Positions 55,786-64,000 of a stretch of DNA of 64,000 nucleotides are shown here, piece by piece. Under the pieces are notes generated by a model that was given only the letters and a program-made list of their open reading frames with translations, searched no databases and was not told the origin of the DNA. Position 1 is the first letter of the stretch. The number at the start of each line of letters is the position of its first letter. Origin of the DNA: Alphaproteobacteria bacterium (GTDB taxonomy: Bacteria > Pseudomonadota > Alphaproteobacteria > UBA6615); assembly GCA_021774575.1 (NCBI GenBank), contig JAJFIX010000038.1, positions 1-64,000 of the forward strand. The letters run 5' to 3'. Position numbers and translations under genes: made by a program.

Positions 55786-56114
55786 CCTCGGATCCCTTTC
55801 GAATATTCTGGCGAAAAACCTCAATTGCGGGACAGCGGCAGTCTGCTGGGCAAATCGCCGGAAATTCGCCCCGGCCCCACCTAAATATCCCACAAAACTT
55901 AATATCTCGCGCGGGTTATAAGGCCATTGGCTGCTAAGGTCAAAACACCGAATTCAAATTTCTCCATCGCCATTCGGCACGCGGCTAAAAATCAGTAATA
56001 ATGGCGGGTTTTATATATTTTCACGGTTATATATATTGGCCGTCAGCAGGGCGACGTTTTCGAATTCGGCTATTCAGCCAAAAAGGCCCGTTCATACTTG
56101 AAGTCTCGGAACGC
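55786..56114. other. Divergent gap between acnA and the TPR genes
   Basis: A 329-base non-coding region that must hold the acnA and TPR promoters. It becomes AT-rich near 55990-56050. I saw no tRNA, riboswitch or small gene with support. Confidence 0.5.
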
Positions 56115-57815
56115 ATGGATCAATTGCGCCAATTTTTAAATGTAGAGTCGCTGACTGGTCCCATCTTGATGTTGGCGCTGGTGTTTGCCGCCCTGCTTGG
56201 GGGCGCAGCATTGACGCGCAAAATATGGCGGGCGGGAGATGCCTCCTCCGTTTCCAAAAACCCTGATTTGGGTGAGAAGAAGGCGGTTCCACAGCGCCAC
56301 ATCTTGGAAACTCAGCCCGACACCGATCCGGAGTTGCTGCCGGAAACTACGACCCAAATTGATCAGCCGCTATCGACCCAAGACGTTTTGAACCAAATCG
56401 CACAACGGGCAGCGGAGGTGAGAGCCGAAAGCAGTCGCGGTAAAAGAGCGCTACACAAGTCGGTTCAGGCAGATATCGCCTCGCCGCCGATCCCACAACA
56501 GCCGAGAGACGATATTTTACTTTTGGATAAGGCGCCGGTGGATAAGGCGCCGGTGGATAAGGCGCCTGGGCCTGGGCCGGTTCAAGCGTCCCAATCCCAA
56601 TTGCCGCGACCGACCCCGGTGCCGCCGACCCGGGTGGATACCCAGTCGATGGCGGAGAAATTGGCGCGAAACTTGGCGCAACGCAGCGTCCGCCGTCATT
56701 CGGCACGGCGACAAGCAACGGAGATCGGGCTGGCCGGGTTTAGCGATGAACTAACCCGGGCGGTCAAGGCGATCTACGACCATCGCTACGGTGCGGCGCC
56801 GTTGGGCGGCATAGAAAGCGTATTGCTGGAACTTGAAGCTGGCAATGGTTTGGCGGCCGAAGGCGTGTTCCGGACCTTGCTGGAACAAAAAAGAAAAGGC
56901 GGCTCTGCGATGATGCATGAAGCTGCTCAGGCGGCACGCTCATTGGGAGCATTGGCACGGCTTCGCGATGAGCAAGCGTCGCGTTTGGCCTACGAAGAAT
57001 CTGTGACCCTGGACGATCGCGATCCGGTAGCCTGGAACGAGCTTGGCCATCTGCGTCGGCGGGCCGGGCAACATGAGCTTGCCGTCCAAGCTTATGAGCG
57101 TGTGCTGGCAATCGGCAATCAGACCGGTGACCGCGCGGCAACAGCGGCAGCGACAGGAAATTTGGGCGTAATTGCTGCGGCTGAGGGTCGCCACCGAAGC
57201 GCATTGGTTCGCTTTGGCGAGGCGCTAACCCTCGCCCAAGAGCTGGGAGATCGGGCTGGTGAAGCGGCGGCATTCAGCAATCTCGGCCTGACGTACCATG
57301 CGGAAGGAAATGTGTCCCAAGCCGAACAGAGCTTTCTCGCCTCACTCGCCTTGCATGGGGAATTGGGAATGGATGAGCGGGTTGCCCGCGATCATGCCAG
57401 CCTCGGACTTGTCTACGATGCCAGCGATATGATCGAGAAGGCGGAGCAGCATTTGTCCGACGCGGTGGCATTATCCGGCCGGATTGGCGATCGCGATGGT
57501 CAAGCCCTGCATGCCGGTAGCCTTGGCATCATTCAGCAGAAACGTAATGATTTATCCGGCGCGCAAACCTCCTATAAGCTCGCTCTTGCGTTGGCGACGG
57601 AACTGGGAAGAGACGAGAGCGTCGCCGATCAGCAAGGAAATCTTGGCTCGCTGGCCCACAGTCAAGGCGATATTCCGGCGGCCTGCGCCCATTGGACGGC
57701 TGCGCTGGAGGGATATGTATCGCTGGACCGGCGGGAAGAGGCGGCCCGCATCAGAGAATGGTTGGTTTATGCCAAATGTTCGGATGTCCAGACGGGAGTT
57801 AATCGGCTGGAATAA
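56115..57815 (+). CDS. Membrane-anchored TPR protein
   Basis: A 566-residue protein with an N-terminal transmembrane segment (about 13-33), a long Pro/Ala-rich linker and then at least five TPR units from about residue 290. The TPRs are of the LGxxAxxxGxxxxA type, for example GNLGVIAAAEGRHRSALVRFGEAL. It ends with ACAHWTAALEGYV, a motif shared with the next two genes. The linker has a 15-bp sequence repeated three times (DKAPV units). I chose ATG 56115; a longer frame from 56001 has no support. Probable role: membrane-tethered scaffold. Confidence 0.75.
   Translation: MDQLRQFLNVESLTGPILMLALVFAALLGGAALTRKIWRAGDASSVSKNPDLGEKKAVPQRHILETQPDTDPELLPETTTQIDQPLSTQDVLNQIAQRAAEVRAESSRGKRALHKSVQADIASPPIPQQPRDDILLLDKAPVDKAPVDKAPGPGPVQASQSQLPRPTPVPPTRVDTQSMAEKLARNLAQRSVRRHSARRQATEIGLAGFSDELTRAVKAIYDHRYGAAPLGGIESVLLELEAGNGLAAEGVFRTLLEQKRKGGSAMMHEAAQAARSLGALARLRDEQASRLAYEESVTLDDRDPVAWNELGHLRRRAGQHELAVQAYERVLAIGNQTGDRAATAAATGNLGVIAAAEGRHRSALVRFGEALTLAQELGDRAGEAAAFSNLGLTYHAEGNVSQAEQSFLASLALHGELGMDERVARDHASLGLVYDASDMIEKAEQHLSDAVALSGRIGDRDGQALHAGSLGIIQQKRNDLSGAQTSYKLALALATELGRDESVADQQGNLGSLAHSQGDIPAACAHWTAALEGYVSLDRREEAARIREWLVYAKCSDVQTGVNRLE
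56526..56570 (+). repeat. 15-bp in-frame tandem repeat in the TPR linker
   Basis: GATAAGGCGCCGGTG occurs twice exactly (56526-56540, 56541-56555) and a third time with changes at the end (56556-56570). It encodes DKAPV units in a Pro-rich linker. Confidence 0.95.
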
Positions 57816-57853
57816 ATGTCGGTCGAATTTAGTATTTTTAAACGAGGTATTTT

Positions 57854-59182
57854 ATGAACGACCCTAAGAATAGTCGGCCGGGAGCCGGATCCTCTAATCG
57901 CAAAGTCACATTAATCATCGCTGTATTATTCCTGGCCGTCGCCGGTGGCGGGATTTGGCAGGTCTTTCGGGGCGGTAACGGGGTCGCACCCATTTGTTCG
58001 CCCGCGACCGTGTCGGGGCGGACCTTGGAAATTGTTGAACTGTACCGGAAAGCGCGCAAAGAGAATGCGCCGACGGAGGCTCTGGGTGTCGTTTTTGACG
58101 GGCAATTTGGCGCCTTCCGCAGTGAAATCGGCGGCATTACCTGCGCAATTGATTTTCTGAATGAGTCTGCCGCCGGATCCGCTGCACCCGAAAGCTACAA
58201 GGCCGCGCTAACGGCCATAAGCGAAGGCGACGTCACGCTGGCGGCGGTTGTTATCTCCGAAATTCGCGATGGTCTCTTGGCGGAAGGCGAGGGATCAAAT
58301 CCAGCTGCTGCAGTGGTTGTCTCGCATCTTGGCGCTCTCTGGTTCTATGACGATCTGCCCAAAACCCTGGAGATTTATAAGGAGGCGTCGGCACTTGACC
58401 CCGAAAACGTCGAAGTTTGGATTTGGGTCGCCAACATCCTGCGCTGGAACGATCAATTCGAAACTGCGGTCTCGATATATGAATTGGGTTTAAGCCTATC
58501 GGAAGAAACCCAAGACCGAGCTCTTTCGGCGCGACTCTACGCGAATTTGGGCCGGCTTTATGTTCAAAAAGGCGAGCTGAATAATGGCATTGAGAATTTT
58601 ATTTTCGCCGGCGAGATTTTGGAGACGTTGCAGGACAAGGCGGGTTTGGCTGAGATTTATGGCTATTTAGGCGAGACTTTCGCCCGTACTGTCGCCAGCG
58701 GCGCCGACAGCGATCAGGCTATCCAGTATTTGGATAAGGCAAATGAGCTCAATGTTGAACTTGGGCGTTTGGATTATGCGGCCACCGGTTTCAGCCAACT
58801 TGGCCAGCTCTATATGGCCGACGGTAACCCCGAACAGGCTGCCGAAGCCCTATTTAAGGCGTTGGAGTTCGCCTCAACCATAGAAGATTTGCCGATGATT
58901 GCCGATCGAAGTAGCGATTTGGGCATGACCTATTGGATACTCGATGAGTTGGACAAGGCGGGGGAATATCTGGCTCGTTCCCTGGCCGCAAACCAAGAAT
59001 TGGGGAACATTTCCGGACTTGCTCAGCAGCACGAGAACCTCGGTTACTTGAGTGACGAGCTCGGTGACACGCAAGCGACCTGCACGCATTGGACGGCGGC
59101 CTTGGCGCTCTATCGTGAGCTTGAGGCCGAAGAGCCGGTGGAACATTATGGGCAGCTTGTCGAAGAGCTTGGTTGCGGTTAA
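57854..59182 (+). CDS. Membrane-anchored TPR protein
   Basis: A 442-residue protein with a transmembrane segment at about 16-36 (KVTLIIAVLFLAVAGGGIW) and a periplasmic-side TPR region from residue 150 to the end. It has a short cysteine region after the anchor (VAPICSPATV). The last repeat ends ATCTHWTAALALYREL, close to its neighbours. It starts 38 bases after the previous TPR gene and is likely in the same operon. No enzymatic motif. Confidence 0.75.
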   Translation: MNDPKNSRPGAGSSNRKVTLIIAVLFLAVAGGGIWQVFRGGNGVAPICSPATVSGRTLEIVELYRKARKENAPTEALGVVFDGQFGAFRSEIGGITCAIDFLNESAAGSAAPESYKAALTAISEGDVTLAAVVISEIRDGLLAEGEGSNPAAAVVVSHLGALWFYDDLPKTLEIYKEASALDPENVEVWIWVANILRWNDQFETAVSIYELGLSLSEETQDRALSARLYANLGRLYVQKGELNNGIENFIFAGEILETLQDKAGLAEIYGYLGETFARTVASGADSDQAIQYLDKANELNVELGRLDYAATGFSQLGQLYMADGNPEQAAEALFKALEFASTIEDLPMIADRSSDLGMTYWILDELDKAGEYLARSLAANQELGNISGLAQQHENLGYLSDELGDTQATCTHWTAALALYRELEAEEPVEHYGQLVEELGCG

Positions 59183-59222
59183 GGCGCCGCTTTATTTTCT
59201 GCATGACCATTTTCTGCGCGAT

Positions 59223-60287
59223 ATGAACTTTAGCCGTCGTTTGACGAAAATGGTCGGTCTTGCCGCTATTTGCGGCGCCGTGTCCTTGGCGGTTATTTTC
59301 CATGTGCCAGCATCGGTATTTTTGGGGTACGGCAAATATTTGATCCCTGCTGATCCGGCTGCATCCCAGATATTGACACGTGATTTATTGGTCCGCGCTG
59401 ACAGCCAAGGGGTTGAGTTTGGCGTTCATGCCGGTCTGCAGCGTTTGAGTGGACCTCATCGAGACCTGGAAAATCAATTGGCCAGCGCGTTCATGCGCCT
59501 TGCACTGGCCGATAGAGAGAGCCCTAGGCCGGTACGGTTGGCATTTGCCGCCCTCGCCAAGGGCGATACCCAACGTGCCGAAAATTGGTTTGCCGACCGG
59601 GCGGCCGAGCTTTCCAATGATCTCGATGCTTTTGACCCGGTTTACGACCCGGATCTTGAAGAGCAAAACGGCCGTCGGGCGGCTTTTCAAGCCGCAGCTG
59701 ATGCGTCGACGGACTTGGCCGCTATGTTGCGCCTGGGTGGGAAGCGAGACCGGGCGCTGCAGGCCTATCGAGCGGCGGCGGTGATAAGCCCAGATCGGCT
59801 GCTGGGATGGTTGACCTATGGCCATGGGGCACTTTTGCTTGGTGAGCCCGACGAGGCGTTTGGCGCTTATGAACGGGTACTTGATCAGGCCGATATATAT
59901 GCTGATCGGTCAATGACCGCCCTCGTCATGGGGGCGATGGCGCTGGTTTCCATTGACCAGGATAATTTAATTGACGCCAGCGCCTTTCAGCATGAAGAAA
60001 TTCGCCTCGACGAAGAGGTTGGTGACCTGGACCGGGTCGCCATCGGCCTGCTGCATCTGGGTAAAATACATGAACTCGCCGGTGATATCGGTATCGCCCG
60101 GACATCTTATCGATCGGCCCTCGAATTGCAGATCGAGCTGGGAAACGCCTTGGAAACGACGCGGGCCCATATGTGGCTTGGCTTGCTGTATCTGACCCAG
60201 GGCGACAGCGATAACGGCTGCACGCATTTAAAGGCGATGGAGATCGCATATTTTCCCGAGTGGCAGCAACCGGCGGCATGCGACTGA
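59223..60287 (+). CDS. Membrane-anchored TPR protein
   Basis: A 354-residue protein with a transmembrane segment near residues 11-31 (GLAAICGAVSLAVIFHV), a charged middle part and TPR units near the C-terminus. It ends with GDSDNGCTHLKAMEIAYF, the same Cys-x-His position as the two upstream genes. ATG 59223 (MNFSRRLTK) is preferred; longer frames overlap the previous gene. It lies 40 bases after that gene. Confidence 0.72.
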   Translation: MNFSRRLTKMVGLAAICGAVSLAVIFHVPASVFLGYGKYLIPADPAASQILTRDLLVRADSQGVEFGVHAGLQRLSGPHRDLENQLASAFMRLALADRESPRPVRLAFAALAKGDTQRAENWFADRAAELSNDLDAFDPVYDPDLEEQNGRRAAFQAAADASTDLAAMLRLGGKRDRALQAYRAAAVISPDRLLGWLTYGHGALLLGEPDEAFGAYERVLDQADIYADRSMTALVMGAMALVSIDQDNLIDASAFQHEEIRLDEEVGDLDRVAIGLLHLGKIHELAGDIGIARTSYRSALELQIELGNALETTRAHMWLGLLYLTQGDSDNGCTHLKAMEIAYFPEWQQPAACD

Positions 60288-60445
60288 AACATTCGAAACA
60301 ATAGTTGCTTTTGCCGTTGCGGGGGCATGGTGTAGGATCCCGCCCTGATCAGGGGCATGTGTATTTTCTTGTTGAATTTCCGAGTGTTATCGTAAATTGA
60401 ATGCCCGTTCTATTCTTGGGTCTGAAGGGGGCGAGAGCTTTTTTT

Positions 60446-61285
60446 ATGAGTACTAATACGAATTTGTTGTCCGGTAAGCGCGGGCTTGTCATGGGTGTGG
60501 CGAACGAACGGTCGATCGCTTGGGGCGTTGCTCAGGTTGCGGCTGATAACGGCGCCGAGCTGGCTTTCACCTATCAAGGCGAGGCGCTTGAGAAGCGCGT
60601 TAAACCGTTGGCCGAAGGCGTTGGCGCCAAACTTGTCCTGCCTTGCGATGTAACCGACGACGCGTCGATGGACGCTATGTTCGCGACTCTAAAAGAGGAG
60701 TGGGGGCAGATCGATTTCGTTGTTCATGCGGTCGCCTTCTCCGATCGCGAGCAATTGAAGGGTAAATATGCGGCGACGACCCGCGAAAATTTCGCCAATA
60801 CGATGAATATATCGGTCTTTTCGTTGACCGATGTGACCCGGCGCGCGTCCGAAATGATGCCCAATGGTGGCTCGATCATCACCATGTCTTATTTTGGCGC
60901 CGAGCGGGTGATGCCCCATTATAATGTGATGGGCGTTGCCAAGGCAGCGCTGGAGTCGAGCGTGCGTTATCTTGCCATGGACCTCGGGGGCCAAGGCATT
61001 CGCGTTAACGCGATATCTTCGGGGCCGATCAAAACACTCGCGGCCAGCGGTATTGGCGACTTCAGGGCGATTTTGCGCTGGAACGAACTCAATGCACCGA
61101 TTAAGCGCAATGTGACCAATGAGGATGTGGGCAATGCCGCGCTATATCTGTTGAGCGATCTTTCTCCCGCCGTTACCGGTGAGACAATGCATGTCGATGG
61201 CGGGTATAATATTGTTGGTATGGTCAACCCTGAATCGGCAACGGGTGTTTCCGAAATGCTGGCAAAACTTGGCAATCACGATTAG
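60446..61285 (+). CDS. fabI: Enoyl-[acyl-carrier-protein] reductase (NADH)
   Basis: Last reduction in the fatty-acid elongation cycle. A 279-residue SDR-fold FabI with [14 protein letters not shown] for the dinucleotide, and the active-site Tyr and Lys in [15 protein letters not shown] 60446 gives a family-like N-terminus; ATG 60401 would add 15 residues. aroC follows after 20 bases. Confidence 0.95.
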   Translation: MSTNTNLLSGKRGLVMGVANERSIAWGVAQVAADNGAELAFTYQGEALEKRVKPLAEGVGAKLVLPCDVTDDASMDAMFATLKEEWGQIDFVVHAVAFSDREQLKGKYAATTRENFANTMNISVFSLTDVTRRASEMMPNGGSIITMSYFGAERVMPHYNVMGVAKAALESSVRYLAMDLGGQGIRVNAISSGPIKTLAASGIGDFRAILRWNELNAPIKRNVTNEDVGNAALYLLSDLSPAVTGETMHVDGGYNIVGMVNPESATGVSEMLAKLGNHD

Positions 61286-61305
61286 CCCACGAAACGAGGT
61301 ACGTC

Positions 61306-62412
61306 ATGGCCGATAATAGTTTCGGCCGTCTGTTTCGAATGACGAGCTGGGGCGAAAGCCACGGCCCGGCAATTGGCTGTGTCGTCGATGGCGTACCGCC
61401 ACGGGTAGCGTTGACGCAAAGTGATATCCAGGTTTGGCTGGACCGACGTCGCCCCGGCCAATCGCGCTTCACTACCCAGCGCAAAGAGCCTGACATGGTC
61501 AAAATTCTTTCCGGAGTTTATCAGGGACTGACGACCGGCACGCCGATTAGCCTGATGATCGAGAATGTCGATCAGCGCTCGAAGGATTATGGCGAGATCG
61601 AGCAGACCTATCGACCGGGTCATGCGGATTTCACCTATGATGTTAAATACGGTATTCGCGATCCGCGCGGCGGCGGCCGTTCGTCGGCGCGCGAAACCGC
61701 GTCGAGGGTGGCCGCCGGTGGGGTGGCACGCCGGGTGCTGGCCGAAATCGATGGAAATATTTTGATCCGCGGTGCCCTTATTCAAATCGGCGATCAAAAA
61801 ATTGACCGGGCAAAATGGGATTGGGCGGCGGTCGAGGACAACCCCTTTTGGTGCCCGGATGCCGATATGGTGGCAGTTTGGGAAGACCTGCTTGATGCGA
61901 CCCGTAAGGCGGGCTCATCCCTTGGTGCCGTGGTTGAAATCGTTGCTTCGGGTGTTCCGGCAGGACTTGGCGCGCCGGTCTATGGCAAACTCGATGCCGA
62001 CCTTGCGTCCGCGATGATGGGAATTAATGCGGTAAAGGGTGTCGAGATTGGGGCTGGTTTTGGTGCCGCCGCGCTGAATGGCGAAGAAAATGCTGATGAA
62101 ATGCGCATGTCGGGCGATGAGGTTTCGTTTTTGTCCAATCAAGCCGGTGGGGTTCTGGGAGGTATTTCGACTGGCCAAGACATCGTCTTGCGTTTTGCCG
62201 TTAAACCGACCAGCTCAATTCTGACCCCGCGCCAGACGGTGACCCGGGCCGGCGAAGACGCCGAAGTTTCCACCAAGGGACGGCATGATCCTTGTGTCGG
62301 TATTCGTGCCGTTCCGGTGGGTGAAGCGATGATGGCGATCACCCTCGTTGACCATTTGTTGCGGCATCGCGGGCAGGTTGGCGCGCCGGGTCGGTTTCCA
62401 CCACCGGCATAG
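61306..62412 (+). CDS. aroC: Chorismate synthase
   Basis: A 368-residue FMN-dependent enzyme that makes chorismate from EPSP, the last step of the shikimate pathway. Conserved segments are [19 protein letters not shown] at the start, [19 protein letters not shown] in the middle and [14 protein letters not shown] near the end. A likely operon partner of fabI, although their pathways differ. Confidence 0.97.
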   Translation: MADNSFGRLFRMTSWGESHGPAIGCVVDGVPPRVALTQSDIQVWLDRRRPGQSRFTTQRKEPDMVKILSGVYQGLTTGTPISLMIENVDQRSKDYGEIEQTYRPGHADFTYDVKYGIRDPRGGGRSSARETASRVAAGGVARRVLAEIDGNILIRGALIQIGDQKIDRAKWDWAAVEDNPFWCPDADMVAVWEDLLDATRKAGSSLGAVVEIVASGVPAGLGAPVYGKLDADLASAMMGINAVKGVEIGAGFGAAALNGEENADEMRMSGDEVSFLSNQAGGVLGGISTGQDIVLRFAVKPTSSILTPRQTVTRAGEDAEVSTKGRHDPCVGIRAVPVGEAMMAITLVDHLLRHRGQVGAPGRFPPPA

Positions 62413-62496
62413 TCTTCTTGAATAAGCGCCGGTTGACGCGTATTAAGCGCCCGCGCCTAATTTATCTAAAGCCCGCACTAAAGATTGAATTTTTTG

Positions 62497-64000
62497 ATGA
62501 CGGACCCGACACTTATCCGCAATTTCGCCATTGTCGCCCATATCGATCATGGCAAATCGACCCTCGCCGACAGACTGATTGAAGTCTGCGGAGGGCTGAG
62601 TGAGCGCGAAATGAAGTCGCAGGTGCTCGATTCGATGGAACTGGAGCGCGAGCGCGGGATTACGATTAAGGCCCAAACCGTACGTCTGGCCTATAAAGCG
62701 CGCGACGGACTGACTTATCAGCTGAACCTCATGGATACGCCGGGGCATGTTGATTTCACCTATGAGGTGAGCCGCTCTTTAAGTGCGTGCGAGGGCTCCA
62801 TTTTGCTGGTCGATGCGAGCCAAGGGGTCGAGGCGCAAACCCTCGCCAATGCTTATCTCGCCATTGAAGCCGGCCACGAAGTCGTGCCGGTGCTGAATAA
62901 AATCGATCTGCCCGCCGCAGAACCTCAGCGTATCAAAGCACAAATTGAGGAAGTGGTTGGCATCGCGGCCGAGGATGCCTTGGAAATTTCGGCAAAAACC
63001 GGTGAAGGAGTCGCCGAAGTTCTCGAAACTCTGGTCGAAAAACTGCCGGCACCGGTAGGTGATCGCACCAAGCCGCTGCAGGCTCTGCTGGTCGATAGCT
63101 GGTACGATTCTTATCTCGGCGTCGTTACCCTGGTACGGGTGCGCGAAGGGGTGCTTCGGCCAGGGCAGAAAATTCTAATGATGGCTGCCGGACGCTCCTA
63201 CAAGGTGGATCAAGTTGGCGTGTTTACTCCCGCCCGCGAAAATGTCGATGAGCTTGGCCCCGGCGAAGTCGGGTTTCTAACCGCGTCTATCAAGACTGTT
63301 GCCGATTGTCAGGTCGGTGATACGGTCACCGATGACGGCAACCCAACCCAATCGGCGCTGGACGGTTTTAAGCCGTCGGTCCCGGTTGTTTTTTGCTCAT
63401 TATTTCCGGCCGATGCGGCAGACTATGAAGATCTGCGTGAGAGCCTGGCCAAGTTGCGCCTGAACGATTCAAGTTTCGTCTTCGAGCCGGAAAATAGTCA
63501 GGCTCTCGGCGTCGGGTTTCGCTGCGGTTTTCTTGGGCTGCTGCATATGGAGATCGTTCAAGAGCGGCTTGACCGCGAATTTGATCTCAATCTTATCGCG
63601 ACGGCACCGTCGGTTGTCTATCGGCTGCACATGCGCAACGGCTCACTTCTTGAGCTGCACAACCCATCCGACTATCCCGATGTGATGAAAATAGCGTCGA
63701 TCGAAGAGCCTTGGATCAAGGCGTCGATTATGGTGCCCGACCAATATCTGGGGGCGATACTCTCGCTGTGCACCGAGCGCCGCGGTGAGCAGGTTGAGCT
63801 TACCTATGTCGGTAATCGTGCCATGGTCATTTATCGATTGCCATTAAACGAAGTGGTGTTCGATTTTTACGACCGGCTAAAATCGGTATCGAGCGGTTAT
63901 GCCAGTCTCGATTACGAATTGGATGGGTTTCGTGAAAGCGATTTGGTGAAAGTAACAATATTGGTCAATGCCGAGCCAATTGACGCGCTTTCGTTGATTG
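62497..64000 (+). CDS. lepA: Elongation factor 4 (LepA), 3' end cut by the window
   Basis: Partial gene of about 501 codons in the window; full proteins have about 600. LepA is a ribosome-associated GTPase. It opens with [21 protein letters not shown], where AHIDHGKST is the GTPase P-loop. DTPGHVDF and NKIDLP follow, and the LepA C-terminal elements begin ([14 protein letters not shown]). The start ATG 62497 fits the family. Confidence 0.97.
   Translation, partial: MTDPTLIRNFAIVAHIDHGKSTLADRLIEVCGGLSEREMKSQVLDSMELERERGITIKAQTVRLAYKARDGLTYQLNLMDTPGHVDFTYEVSRSLSACEGSILLVDASQGVEAQTLANAYLAIEAGHEVVPVLNKIDLPAAEPQRIKAQIEEVVGIAAEDALEISAKTGEGVAEVLETLVEKLPAPVGDRTKPLQALLVDSWYDSYLGVVTLVRVREGVLRPGQKILMMAAGRSYKVDQVGVFTPARENVDELGPGEVGFLTASIKTVADCQVGDTVTDDGNPTQSALDGFKPSVPVVFCSLFPADAADYEDLRESLAKLRLNDSSFVFEPENSQALGVGFRCGFLGLLHMEIVQERLDREFDLNLIATAPSVVYRLHMRNGSLLELHNPSDYPDVMKIASIEEPWIKASIMVPDQYLGAILSLCTERRGEQVELTYVGNRAMVIYRLPLNEVVFDFYDRLKSVSSGYASLDYELDGFRESDLVKVTILVNAEPIDALSLI

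Noticed and set aside
60343-60354. Palindrome CCCTGATCAGGG before fabI
   Set aside because: It is only 12 bases, so it is likely by chance in 64 kb, and no regulator with this site is suggested.
1-64000. tRNA, rRNA, transposase, integrase or prophage genes
   Set aside because: I looked in the gaps for tRNA-like arms and in coding frames for recombinase motifs and saw none; a tRNA-finding program was not available.

Overview
The window is a chromosomal segment from an alphaproteobacterium, most like a free-living, Rhodospirillales-type organism of moderate GC. This rests on gene content: a GcrA cell-cycle regulator, an FzlA-like division protein, an SdhAF4/DUF1674 protein, a Suv3-like helicase next to an S4 protein and FdxA, the hisB-H-A-F-E run divergent from hslVU, and a RsmB/heparinase pairing. 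Assignment below class level is inference. I saw no tRNA, rRNA, CRISPR array, integrase or insertion sequence; the window looks like vertically inherited core DNA with accessory pockets.

Layout. 1-7.2 kb: start of uppP (leaving the left edge), then gltD-gltB (glutamate synthase) and fzlA. 7.3-12.1 kb: a secreted TPR protein, an NAD-binding epimerase-like protein, an alpha/beta hydrolase and two glycosyltransferases. 12.1-19.2 kb: the translation block thrS-infC-rpmI-rplT-pheS-pheT; infC appears to start at ATC behind a perfect 22-bp tandem duplication. 19.2-25.2 kb: six minus-strand genes for TadE/TadG-like proteins, three of them large paralogues with a shared six-cysteine pattern and a beta-helix-like C-terminal half. 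25.3-29.9 kb: EI24 membrane protein, glyoxalase I, a long PLP enzyme, an MFS/GPH transporter and a HIT protein. 29.8-33.6 kb: the histidine genes hisB-hisH-GNAT-hisA-hisF-hisE, read leftward. 33.9-36.9 kb: hslVU behind a heat-shock-like promoter, sdhAF4, and gcrA behind an AT-rich gap holding three clustered DnaA boxes.

37-46.2 kb: rsmB and rpe lead into a polysaccharide region: heparinase II/III-like protein, UDP-sugar dehydrogenase, a frameshifted EPS-associated MarR-type regulator with a 25-bp perfect palindrome in front of it, a glycosyltransferase, a Wzy/WaaL-like polymerase or ligase and a WecA/WbpL-like phosphoglycosyltransferase. 46.2-50.1 kb: Suv3-like helicase, S4 protein, TerB-like protein and fdxA, ended by a clear terminator. 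50.2-55.8 kb: htpG, then a DUF1223 secreted protein and acnA on the minus strand. 56.1-60.3 kb: three membrane-anchored TPR proteins sharing a C-terminal Cys-x-His motif. 60.4-64 kb: fabI, aroC and the 5' part of lepA.

The observations most worth follow-up are the broken EPS regulator and its 11-bp repeat array, its palindromic operator candidate, the DnaA-box cluster before gcrA, the TadG paralogue expansion and the TPR trio. Nothing proves a wholly new system.
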